This document shows, piece after piece, positions 18,247 to 26,515 of a DNA stretch of 64,000 nucleotides. Each line of letters begins with the position of its first letter. Positions within the stretch are counted from its first letter, which is position 1. Location of the stretch: NCBI GenBank assembly GCA_020637335.1, contig JACJWC010000021.1, positions 26,358 to 90,357 of the forward strand, in the 5' to 3' direction. The position numbers were made by a program, and so were the translations under genes. The stretch is from Acidobacteriota bacterium. Lineage in GTDB: Bacteria > Acidobacteriota > Holophagae > Acanthopleuribacterales > Acanthopleuribacteraceae. The notes under the pieces are model-generated. The model saw only the letters and a program-made list of their open reading frames with translations, was not told the origin of the DNA and searched no databases.

Positions 18247-19632
18247 TCAGTCCTTTTTAAAGAAGGCTGCAAACGGATTGTGTTTCATATCTGCATCCGA
18301 ACTGACGTATTGCTGAATGGTTTTGTCATCGACAAATTCTTCATCGCCCCGGATGCGGAAATTGTAACGACCCTGCTCATCAATGGCTTCAAGGACCGCT
18401 TGGATTTCACCATCAATCGGGAACTGCTTTTCCAAGGACTTGAAGGTAGCGCCTTGCAGGGTATGTTTCGGGATTAAGCCGCGTGCCGGATCTTCCAAGG
18501 CCTGAATCAAAACACCAGCGGGAATGATCTTGACGACTTTTGCCTTGACGGTGTCGCCAGGTTTTAATGCCGAAGCGGGTTTTTCATCCCAGCCGGGGAT
18601 CGCCAAAGTGATCTGGCGTTGACGGCTGTCAAAATCGACCACCACCACTTCCAGCTCTTGGCCTTCGTTAAATTCGGCTTCTTCCAGCTTCTGGCCGGCT
18701 GATCGCAGGTACCGGCCCGGAATCAAGCCTTCAATGCCCGGCGCCAATTCCACAAACCAGCCAAAATCGACCTTGCGCGTAATAACACCTTTGCGAACTT
18801 GGTCCTTTTCGAGGTTGAGTTCGTTCCAGGGATCGGGCAAGAGCGCCTTGCGCGACAGGCTGATTCGATCTCGGCCCCGCGCATCGAGCTCGACCGATTG
18901 GACTAAAACTTCCAATTCCTGGCCAATCTGGAAAAGGTCTTGCGGATGATTCACCCTCTGATGGGCACATTCGCTGACGTGCAATAATCCTTGGACGCGA
19001 GCGCCAAAATCGATAAATGCGCCAAAGGATTCCATTTTAACGACTTGGCCAGTCAAACGAGCACCGGGCTGAATTTGGGCTTTAACTTGCTCTAATTCGC
19101 GATCGCGTTCCTCTTCCAGCAGGGCGCGGTGACTTACCACCACATTCTTGTCCTGGCATTCCTGAATTTTAAAGGGCAGGATCTTGCCAACAAATTCCGA
19201 GCCATCTTCAATCCGTGCCATGGCCATTTGGCTGATGGGGCAAAAACAACGAACGCCGGCAATATTGACATCAAAGCCGCCTTTGTTGCGGGCAATGACT
19301 TTGCCCTCAAGCGGTTCGCCGGCCTGGAAAGCTGCGGAAATGCGTTCCATATCGCCAAAACCCACCACCGGGTCCAATGCTACTTTGACTTCCATGCCCG
19401 GTTGAACCACGAACACTTTAAGCGTGTCGCCGCTTTTAATTTCAGCCTCACGTTCGTCGCCGGTGCGGTATAAAACGGCCTCGCTACGCATTCCGATGTC
19501 GATGTGCATGGTTTCCGCGGTAACGAGGACCACGGTTCCCTCAATGGCTTCACCCATCTCTACCCGGGTGCGGCGGCTCTCCTCTGATTGACGTAGGAGT
19601 TCTTCAAAACTGGGTTCTTGTTCTTCGGTCAT
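18247..19632 (-). CDS. S1-domain RNA-binding protein (ribosomal protein S1-like)
   Basis: A 461-residue protein with five S1-type beta-barrel repeats starting near residues 25, 105, 195, 280 and 365. The third is most canonical (VVKMESFGAFIDFGARVQGL, then LLHVSE). It is shorter than typical six-repeat S1 but has the same layout, an acidic N-terminus (MTEEQEPSFEELLRQSEESR) and a role presumably in mRNA binding on the 30S subunit. It could equally be a second S1-like translation factor. GAGGAG precedes ATG 19632 by 12 bases. Confidence 0.85.
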   Translation of the reverse strand: MTEEQEPSFEELLRQSEESRRTRVEMGEAIEGTVVLVTAETMHIDIGMRSEAVLYRTGDEREAEIKSGDTLKVFVVQPGMEVKVALDPVVGFGDMERISAAFQAGEPLEGKVIARNKGGFDVNIAGVRCFCPISQMAMARIEDGSEFVGKILPFKIQECQDKNVVVSHRALLEEERDRELEQVKAQIQPGARLTGQVVKMESFGAFIDFGARVQGLLHVSECAHQRVNHPQDLFQIGQELEVLVQSVELDARGRDRISLSRKALLPDPWNELNLEKDQVRKGVITRKVDFGWFVELAPGIEGLIPGRYLRSAGQKLEEAEFNEGQELEVVVVDFDSRQRQITLAIPGWDEKPASALKPGDTVKAKVVKIIPAGVLIQALEDPARGLIPKHTLQGATFKSLEKQFPIDGEIQAVLEAIDEQGRYNFRIRGDEEFVDDKTIQQYVSSDADMKHNPFAAFFKKD

Positions 19633-19865
19633 GGAAACAACAGCTCCTCGAGGGTGGTTTTACCACCATTGAATTCGGCATGTATCCTAGCCTGAGCCCG
19701 GCCATAAGCCAAATTTTTTTTCATCTTTTGAAGAATCGCCTTGTGTGATGAATTTTGGCCCGGTCCGCTGAAGTAACGCTTCAGATCAAGAAGGCAGGGT
19801 CTAGACTTGTCACTTTTTACTCGTGTGTAGTAGGCTCGACTTGTTTCTAGATCTTGAGGAAGGCC

Positions 19866-20510
19866 ATGACTTTACCGTATCGCCACATTGCATTTGAAGG
19901 CCCTATGTGTTCTGGAACCACTCAGCTGGCGCGGCAGATGGCTCCTGCACTGGGCGGTGAAGCGGTATTTGATGTTGGCGATAATCCATTCCTAAGCCAG
20001 TTCTACCGGGAAAAGCCTGGAAGCGCGTTCAAAACCCAACTGTTTTTCCTGCTGAATCGCCATCAGGTTTTAAGTGAACTCAACCAACCCAGCCTGTTTC
20101 ATCAGGTCATCATTTCCGATTTCATTCTGGAAAAAGACAGAATATATGCCTACCAAAATCTGAGCGATTCCGAACTCATGATTTATGAAAAATTGTACGG
20201 CCTGTTATGCCAGGAAATGGTTAAACCCGATTTGGTTGTGTACCTTCAAATGGCACCGGACAAGGTTATTGACCTGGTTCGCAAAAGGCGCGGCACCGGG
20301 CTGTACACTATTGCAGATGAATACATTGATTCTGTGGTGGAAGGATACAACCGCTTTTTCTTTCATTACACCGAAACGCCGCTCATCATTGTGAACGCCA
20401 ACGATGTCCAATTCGATCGTGACAAAGTGGCCTTTAATGATTTACTTCAATTCCTGAAACGGAGCCATCGCGGGGTCACTTACTTTACGCCGCAGATTGG
20501 TGAGCCCTGA
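19866..20510 (+). CDS. Deoxynucleoside kinase-like protein with altered P-loop
   Basis: ATG 19866 follows GAGGAAG. The protein has the deoxynucleoside-kinase framework: an N-terminal beta strand and P-loop, an ISDFILEKDRIYA segment equivalent to the DRS region, and the lid and C-terminal helix (RKRRGTG, then EYIDSVVEGYNRFFFHY). The P-loop reads EGPMCSGTTQLA, where relatives have GxxGxGKTT; the invariant Walker A lysine is replaced by Thr (codon ACC). It may be a non-catalytic paralogue or use a different phosphate-binding residue. It is divergent from the S1 gene. Confidence 0.8.
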   Translation: MTLPYRHIAFEGPMCSGTTQLARQMAPALGGEAVFDVGDNPFLSQFYREKPGSAFKTQLFFLLNRHQVLSELNQPSLFHQVIISDFILEKDRIYAYQNLSDSELMIYEKLYGLLCQEMVKPDLVVYLQMAPDKVIDLVRKRRGTGLYTIADEYIDSVVEGYNRFFFHYTETPLIIVNANDVQFDRDKVAFNDLLQFLKRSHRGVTYFTPQIGEP

Positions 20511-20537
20511 GGCCCAGCCCAGACGAAAGGGGGCCAT

Positions 20538-20849
20538 GTGAAGTTATTGCGTTTTTATCTGCACGATAGCGACCGCCACCAAAGCCAACCCTTATGGGAG
20601 TGGCTGTTGGAGCAAGCACGCGCTTTGAATCTTCCAGGTGGAAGTGCCTTCCGGGCCATGGCCGGGTTTGGTCGTCATCAGCGGCTGCACGAAGAACGTT
20701 TCCTCGAATTAGCGGATTTACCCGTCGTTGTTGAATTTGTTCTGCATGATGAGGAGCATGAAGCCCTGTTGGACCATCTGGAACGCACCGAAATAAAGCT
20801 ACTTTATTCAATTTCTTCTATTTTTATGGGCAGTTTGCCGCGCAGCTAA
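20538..20849 (+). CDS. DUF190 family protein
   Basis: A 103-residue protein starting at GTG 20538 with AAAGGGGG upstream. It has the DUF190 layout: an N-terminal LLRFYLHDSDRH strand, a GFGRHQRLHEERFLELADLP centre (relatives have G-(F/Y)-G) and a C-terminal PVVVEFVLHDEE strand. The family has a PII-like fold and is often encoded beside the CrcB fluoride channel, which is not seen here. The next gene starts two bases after its stop. Confidence 0.88.
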   Translation: MKLLRFYLHDSDRHQSQPLWEWLLEQARALNLPGGSAFRAMAGFGRHQRLHEERFLELADLPVVVEFVLHDEEHEALLDHLERTEIKLLYSISSIFMGSLPRS

Positions 20850-20850
20850 T

Positions 20851-22026
20851 ATGAAGGCTTGGCGGAAGTTGCCGCGAACCGTCTGGTTATTGGGTTTCGT
20901 AAGCTTGTGTAACGATGCGGCCAGCGAGATGGTCTATCCCCTGATCCCGCTGTATCTGGCCTCCGTTCTTATGGCTGGCCCCAAAGTTTTGGGACTGATA
21001 GAGGGCATTGCCGAGGCCTGCAGCAGTTTGATGAAATTACTCTCCGGTTATCTTTCAGATCGGATGCAACGTCAAAAGGCCTGGATTTTGTCGGGCTACG
21101 GACTCGCAGCGTTGGTTCGTCCGCTTTATGTCTTGGTCGTGGGTTGGCTCGGCGTTTTGCTGCTGCGCTTCTTGGACCGCATCGGCAAAGGCCTGCGCAG
21201 TGCACCGCGCGACGCAATGCTCTCACATGCCGTATCGATTGAGCAGCGTGGCATGGCATTTGGTTTCCATCGCGCCATGGACAATTTGGGTGCGGTCTTG
21301 GGTCCGCTAATGGCCAGTTTATTATTGGCCAAAGGTCTGGCTCTACCGCACCTGTTTTGGCTGGCGGGTTTTTTGGGCGTATTGGCGGTTCTGATGGCAG
21401 CCTTCGTCCGTGACCCGGAACTTCCGGGTGTCAAGAGAAAGGCCCTTGACCTTCAGCGTCCGCTTCAGCACCGGCCTTTGCGGCGCTTCTTATGGGTCCT
21501 GGGTCTTTTCACGCTTGGCAATAGTTCCAATATGTTTTTATTGTTGCGGGCAAAAGAATTGGATTTGAGCGATTCTCAAATTCCGCTGTTGTGGGCAGCC
21601 GTTGCAGCTATCGCGGCCTTGGGCAGCACCCCGCTTTCCGCCTTGTCCGATCGAATTGGGCGAAAAAGCCTTATGGTCAGTGGCTGGCTTATTTATGCAG
21701 CGCTCTATTTCTGGATGGCCTCAGGCAAATTGCAGGGATCAGGTATCTGGGTCTGGTTTTTGATGTTTGGGGCCTATCAAGCAGCCACTGAAGGGGTTGA
21801 GAAGGCTATGGTCGCTGATCTTTCACCGGCTGAACTGCGGGGCAGTGCATTTGGTTGGTACTATTTGATTTCGGGTGCAGCGTTGTTGCCGGCCTCGCTG
21901 ATGTTTGGCTGGTTTTATCAAAGTATTGGGCCCCAATGGGCCTTTTCGTGTGGTGCTGGATTGGCCTTATTGGCAACTGTCCTATTGGTTGTTTGGGTGC
22001 CTGTCCCGAAACCTAGCCAGCCGTGA
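20851..22026 (+). CDS. Major facilitator superfamily transporter
   Basis: A 391-residue, roughly twelve-helix carrier. SGYLSDRMQRQKAW between helices 2 and 3 and ALSDRIGRKSLMVSG in the second half are MFS signature loops; RIGKGLRSAPRDAM is shared with putative drug or sugar MFS permeases. It begins one base after the DUF190 stop triplet and its 3' end overlaps the convergent sensor kinase gene by 14 bases. Substrate unknown. Confidence 0.88.
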   Translation: MKAWRKLPRTVWLLGFVSLCNDAASEMVYPLIPLYLASVLMAGPKVLGLIEGIAEACSSLMKLLSGYLSDRMQRQKAWILSGYGLAALVRPLYVLVVGWLGVLLLRFLDRIGKGLRSAPRDAMLSHAVSIEQRGMAFGFHRAMDNLGAVLGPLMASLLLAKGLALPHLFWLAGFLGVLAVLMAAFVRDPELPGVKRKALDLQRPLQHRPLRRFLWVLGLFTLGNSSNMFLLLRAKELDLSDSQIPLLWAAVAAIAALGSTPLSALSDRIGRKSLMVSGWLIYAALYFWMASGKLQGSGIWVWFLMFGAYQAATEGVEKAMVADLSPAELRGSAFGWYYLISGAALLPASLMFGWFYQSIGPQWAFSCGAGLALLATVLLVVWVPVPKPSQP

Positions 22027-24967
22027 AACTGCTGGATTGATCGCGCCACAGTTTACACATTTTGCTCAACTTGGCTTTGCTTAAGGGTTTGGCAATAAAA
22101 TCGTCCATGCCGCTGGCCAGACATTTGTCGCGATCCCCGGGAAGGGCATGGGCGGTAACCGCAATGATGGGCGTGTGTAACCCGCGACCGCGCAGTTTCT
22201 GGCTCGCCTCGTACCCATCCATAACGGGCATGGCGCAATCCATAAAAATCATGTTAAACCCATGCCGGTCGCACAATTCCAATGCGATTTGGCCATTTTC
22301 TGCGCACAGCACTTCAAAACCCTCTTGAACGAGCAGGTGTTGGGCCAATTTCCGGTTAACCGGATTGTCCTCGACCAGGAGCGCTTTGGGCGAGGTCAAT
22401 GAATGAACACTTTCAGAGTCACCATGGGAGGGCTCAATGGACTGAGCTTTGAAGGGCGCGCCAAGTAACCAAGGGATGAGTTTGCTCCGCTGGACCATTG
22501 GGAAGGGAAGCGGCTCGGAATCACCCGCCTCGGAGTGACAGACCAGGGCCCATTGTTCTGACTGTCCCTGTTCATCCAGGTCGATTCGATCCAAATGCCA
22601 ATCGCACAATTCGGCCGAATGGGCGACACGGGCGCCCAGACTGCGCAGGGTTTCTGCGAGTTCCTTATCGGCCTTCAAATCCTGGCGGCAAAGGAAAATC
22701 GATTGACCGACCAAATCCGACACGTTAGCGCTGTGTTCCAGCTCATGTTGAGGTAAATCCAGCCAGAATCGAGTCCCGACGCCGGGCGTCGAATGAAACG
22801 TGATTTTGCCTTGCATTAAAGCCATGAGTTTTTGGCAGATCACCAGGCCCAGTCCGGAGCCCGAATGTTGCCGTGTTATGCTGGAATCCACTTGGTAGAA
22901 AGCATGAAACAAATGCGGTTGCGCAGCTGGATCAATGCCAATTCCAGAATCTTCAATTTCGATACGCAGACAGTCCTCAAAGGTAAATGCCCGGATTGCA
23001 ATGTGTCCGTTTTTCGTGAATTTTAATGCATTGGCGAGTAACTGATTGAGCACTTGGCGGAGATGGCGCACATCACCGCGCGCGCCAAGGGGATAACGCC
23101 CCGAAACATTTAAAATAAGTTCCAAACCCTTTTCATTTGCCTGCGCGTAATGGGCGACTAAGACTTCCTCTAATAACTGCTCGACATCAAAAGGTGCACA
23201 GGCAACTTCCATTTTCCCAGCTTCAAGTTGGCTGAAATCGAGGATGTTATTCAGGATTCGCAGCAAGTTTTCCGACGAATTGCGAATGATGTCGACGTAT
23301 TGATTTTGCTCGTGATCAAGGGATGTCTCATGTAGGAGTTCGGCGAATCCAAGCAGGCCATTCATGGGCGTTCGAATCTCGTGACTCATCACGGCCAAAA
23401 ATTCGCTTTTGGCACGTGCGTTTGCTTCGGCTTGCTCTTTGGCCTCGCGCAGAACGTGTTCCATTTGTTTTTGCTGGGAAATATCCGTTGCAATGAGCAG
23501 AACTTGTTTTTCATTCAGGGCAACAACACGACCTAACATGCTGTGATCGCCCTGAGCGCATGGCCAGGTAAATTCAAAACTGTGAATGGCCTTTTCCTGC
23601 TGGGCTGTTTCAACAAAACGTAGCAGTTGATCCCGGGTGATTTCTGGTAAATGGTTCAGATCCGTTAATGAATCTGGAAATCCACAAGGCTGGTGCCCCC
23701 TTTTGGGTGGGAAATAAGACTGAAGTTCTCCGTTCGTAGAAAAAAGGAAAACCGCATCGGGCATCGCCTGGAATAAAGCGCGCAATTGGGCCAACATTTC
23801 GACTTGTTCCTGTTGAATGCGTTGGATTGCGCTGACATCCTCGCCCAAACTGACTATATGACTGGGGGTGCCATCTGGCTCACACAACACGAACTTGCGA
23901 GACCGTAAAATCACCGATTGGTTGGCCAGCGGCAAACTCTGGTCCTCATTGATCAATTCGCCTGGATTTTTGATCAGCCGGAGGTCTTCTTCCTCAACCA
24001 TTTGAGCCATTTCTTCATTGAGAAAATCTGTTACTTTTCGGCCGACCAGGGCTCGCGGCTCCAGGCCGTAGACCTTGGCGGTTGCGGCATTGGCGAAAAC
24101 GACCTGACGACCTTTGCGAATATCCTTGGCAATGACTGCTACGGGAAATTGATCCAATAAACTCTGTAAAAAACGGCGATTGGCTTGTAACTGTTGTTCT
24201 TTGCGCGACAACAAATCAAAAAGGCCGTCAAGGGTCAGGCTGAGTTCGCCCATTTCGTCATCCGAAGTGTAGCGCGAGCGTGAATCACTGACCCCAATGG
24301 CAAATTCATCCAACGTGCTGCGGATCCGTTGGGTTGGCTGCACCACCTTCTTTTGCAAAAGCCAATAGGTAATACTGGCCAAGCCAAGAATGGTGAAAAG
24401 ATAAATAGCAATCAAGGCATTGCGGTTGCGCAGGATTGTCGTTTGGACCTGAGAAAGGTCAAATACCAAAACCAGACAGGCCGGTATCGTTTGGTTTCCA
24501 TCCGATAACCCGGGAACGGGAACAAGGAAAAAGCCGGTTTGCGTGTTGGCATCCCAGCCTTGCTCGGCCTGTTGACCTTGAATCACCCGGGTAATTTTTT
24601 CAGCGAGTTGCGGACCTACCACATCACTCGGTTTTTGACCGGACCAACTCGGTTCCGTACTTGCCTCAATAGTAGGTGAATAACCTTTGGCAATTAGGCC
24701 ATTCTGAATGGAACCGCCCTTTTTGAGTTGGAGTAGTAAGTTCAGGAAATCAGCGCCTGGACTGGTGCGGTACTCAGCCAGGATAAGGGGCTGCAATGTT
24801 TGACTTCGGTAATTTGCCTGAACCACCAAATCTTTTTGGAATTGGAACCAAATGAAAATAAACCCCAAAAAACCAAAAACGAGTGAGAAACCAAGTAAGG
24901 GTAAAATGATTTTGGTTCTGATACTGCGAATCAAAGGAAATGCCTCGGGTTTTGTTTTTCTGGTCAA
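22013..24967 (-). CDS. Hybrid sensor histidine kinase (sensor-HAMP-PAS-PAS-HisKA-HATPase-REC)
   Basis: The 984-residue protein has membrane helices near 18-42 and 185-207 flanking a periplasmic sensor. It then has a HAMP linker, a PAS domain (about 262-380) and a less clear second PAS. The HisKA phospho-acceptor (MSHEIRTPMNGLLGFAELL, about residue 530) is followed by the HATPase (IEIEDSGIGIDPA and SGSGLGLVICQKL) and a C-terminal receiver with phospho-Asp in FMDCAMPVMDGYEAS. A degenerate receiver-like stretch lies between the ATPase and the true receiver. The start is TTG 24967 with a poor ribosome binding site, so it is uncertain. No output partner gene is adjacent. Confidence 0.92.
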   Translation of the reverse strand: MTRKTKPEAFPLIRSIRTKIILPLLGFSLVFGFLGFIFIWFQFQKDLVVQANYRSQTLQPLILAEYRTSPGADFLNLLLQLKKGGSIQNGLIAKGYSPTIEASTEPSWSGQKPSDVVGPQLAEKITRVIQGQQAEQGWDANTQTGFFLVPVPGLSDGNQTIPACLVLVFDLSQVQTTILRNRNALIAIYLFTILGLASITYWLLQKKVVQPTQRIRSTLDEFAIGVSDSRSRYTSDDEMGELSLTLDGLFDLLSRKEQQLQANRRFLQSLLDQFPVAVIAKDIRKGRQVVFANAATAKVYGLEPRALVGRKVTDFLNEEMAQMVEEEDLRLIKNPGELINEDQSLPLANQSVILRSRKFVLCEPDGTPSHIVSLGEDVSAIQRIQQEQVEMLAQLRALFQAMPDAVFLFSTNGELQSYFPPKRGHQPCGFPDSLTDLNHLPEITRDQLLRFVETAQQEKAIHSFEFTWPCAQGDHSMLGRVVALNEKQVLLIATDISQQKQMEHVLREAKEQAEANARAKSEFLAVMSHEIRTPMNGLLGFAELLHETSLDHEQNQYVDIIRNSSENLLRILNNILDFSQLEAGKMEVACAPFDVEQLLEEVLVAHYAQANEKGLELILNVSGRYPLGARGDVRHLRQVLNQLLANALKFTKNGHIAIRAFTFEDCLRIEIEDSGIGIDPAAQPHLFHAFYQVDSSITRQHSGSGLGLVICQKLMALMQGKITFHSTPGVGTRFWLDLPQHELEHSANVSDLVGQSIFLCRQDLKADKELAETLRSLGARVAHSAELCDWHLDRIDLDEQGQSEQWALVCHSEAGDSEPLPFPMVQRSKLIPWLLGAPFKAQSIEPSHGDSESVHSLTSPKALLVEDNPVNRKLAQHLLVQEGFEVLCAENGQIALELCDRHGFNMIFMDCAMPVMDGYEASQKLRGRGLHTPIIAVTAHALPGDRDKCLASGMDDFIAKPLSKAKLSKMCKLWRDQSSSFTAG

Positions 24968-25037
24968 GAAAGCGGTAAAGGCCTAGTGCTATATTTCAGC
25001 GAAATGAAAAAAGATTCAAGCGGAATAGCGTTAAATT

Positions 25038-26381
25038 TTAATTTTTTTCAGATTTTAGTTTGGACAGTGCCGATTTTGCTTGGCGGGCCCAAATAAAAAT
25101 TTCGGATTTGCGATAGGCGGGCGCCGTATCGACAGCCTCTATCGTTTCTTTATATAAGGTTTCGGCACGTTCAATTTGCCCCATCGATTGAGTTGCCTGG
25201 GCCAAATGGAATAAACCATTGGGATCATATGGGCGGTTGCTGTGGTAAGCCTCCAAATCCGCGATTGCTTCTTGCACACGACCCATTTGGAGCAGGGCTT
25301 TGCCCCGTTCGCGTAACGGCTCCCATTGGGCATGACGCGGATTGATGGCCAAAGCGCGGTCAAAACATTGGAGGGCAAGATCGTATTCGCCGTGTTGTTG
25401 GTGAATTTGCCCGCATCCAAAATGACCGTCCGGATCCTCGGGGTCAATTTGTCGGGCCCGATCAAAATGGCGGAACGCATCCTCAAACTGGTGTCTGTCT
25501 CGGTAGATCTGTGCGATTTGCAAGTGAGCATCCGCATCGTTAGGGTTAATGGTCAAGGCTTCCAAATGTTGTTTAAACGACTGACCCCGACTGAATGCGC
25601 GTCGAGAGTCATTGCCTTTATTTAAGATCATCATGCCAAAGTACCAAAGGAACAAGGGCGAGAGTAAGAAATACCAAACCCCACTCAATGCCTTTACGGG
25701 GATCAGGATGGGTATCCACAGCGCACTGACCCCAACAGCGACAGCCAACGGGGCGCCAGTTATATTGCGGATACAAATTGCCGCCCAAAAAAGAAAAATG
25801 GCATGACCCAGCAGGACCAGAACCACTAAAAAGGGTCCACTGGCCTGACCTAAACTCAGATTTAGCAGAATTCCGATGAACCCAAGCGGAATAAAAACCG
25901 CACTCCAGGCCTGGCTTAGGGCATAGCTCAGCGGCAAAAATTTCTCATTGGTGCTGGCAGGATAACCCCATTGCCTCACTCCATTCAAAATGAGCAGGAT
26001 GCAAACTGGAAATAACACACAGATCGCCATCAGGCCGCGTAAACTATCGCCCCATGAAAAGCCCATAAAAGGATAGAGTGCCTCTCCGACCAAAGGGAGC
26101 GGCAGTCTTTTCGTCAGGGTAAAGGTGCTATTTTCGTCCAAGTCCACCTGGGGAAGCTGTTCCAGATCGTAACCCTGATCCTCCAAAAACTCTTTGTAAC
26201 TGGCTTGGTAAGGCACTGCTTGGTAGCGCGCCTCAAGTGTTTGATTTATTCCAATTTGCGCAAGGGCATAGGCGAGCCCAACCCAAACCAGGCAATGCCA
26301 AAAAGAACCATGGTCGAGTAGGTGTCCAATGGCATCTGTTGGCTTGTGCCAAAATAAAAGCAAGTGTTTGCTCAATAACAT
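25038..26381 (-). CDS. Yip1-like membrane protein with C-terminal TPR repeats
   Basis: The first 260 residues hold about six hydrophobic helices in a Yip1-domain-like arrangement (opening KPTDAIGHLLDHGSFWHCL). The rest is a run of TPR repeats from about residue 275, with typical spacing (AFRHFDRARQIDPEDPDGHF, LALQCFDRALAINPRHAQWE). It probably displays a cytoplasmic protein-binding arm from the inner membrane. AGGGGAG precedes ATG 26381. The flanking genes on both sides are signalling proteins on the same strand. Confidence 0.75.
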   Translation of the reverse strand: MLLSKHLLLFWHKPTDAIGHLLDHGSFWHCLVWVGLAYALAQIGINQTLEARYQAVPYQASYKEFLEDQGYDLEQLPQVDLDENSTFTLTKRLPLPLVGEALYPFMGFSWGDSLRGLMAICVLFPVCILLILNGVRQWGYPASTNEKFLPLSYALSQAWSAVFIPLGFIGILLNLSLGQASGPFLVVLVLLGHAIFLFWAAICIRNITGAPLAVAVGVSALWIPILIPVKALSGVWYFLLSPLFLWYFGMMILNKGNDSRRAFSRGQSFKQHLEALTINPNDADAHLQIAQIYRDRHQFEDAFRHFDRARQIDPEDPDGHFGCGQIHQQHGEYDLALQCFDRALAINPRHAQWEPLRERGKALLQMGRVQEAIADLEAYHSNRPYDPNGLFHLAQATQSMGQIERAETLYKETIEAVDTAPAYRKSEIFIWARQAKSALSKLKSEKN

Positions 26382-26515
26382 GGACTCCCCTAATCGTGTG
26401 AACAGCTGCCAAGCTTAGCAATTGCGAAAAAAAATACATAGTTCCAATTTGGAGCATGGTCAAATTTTTCAAAGACTCAGGGGAAATCAAGTCTATTTCT
26501 TTTTCGCCAACTCAC

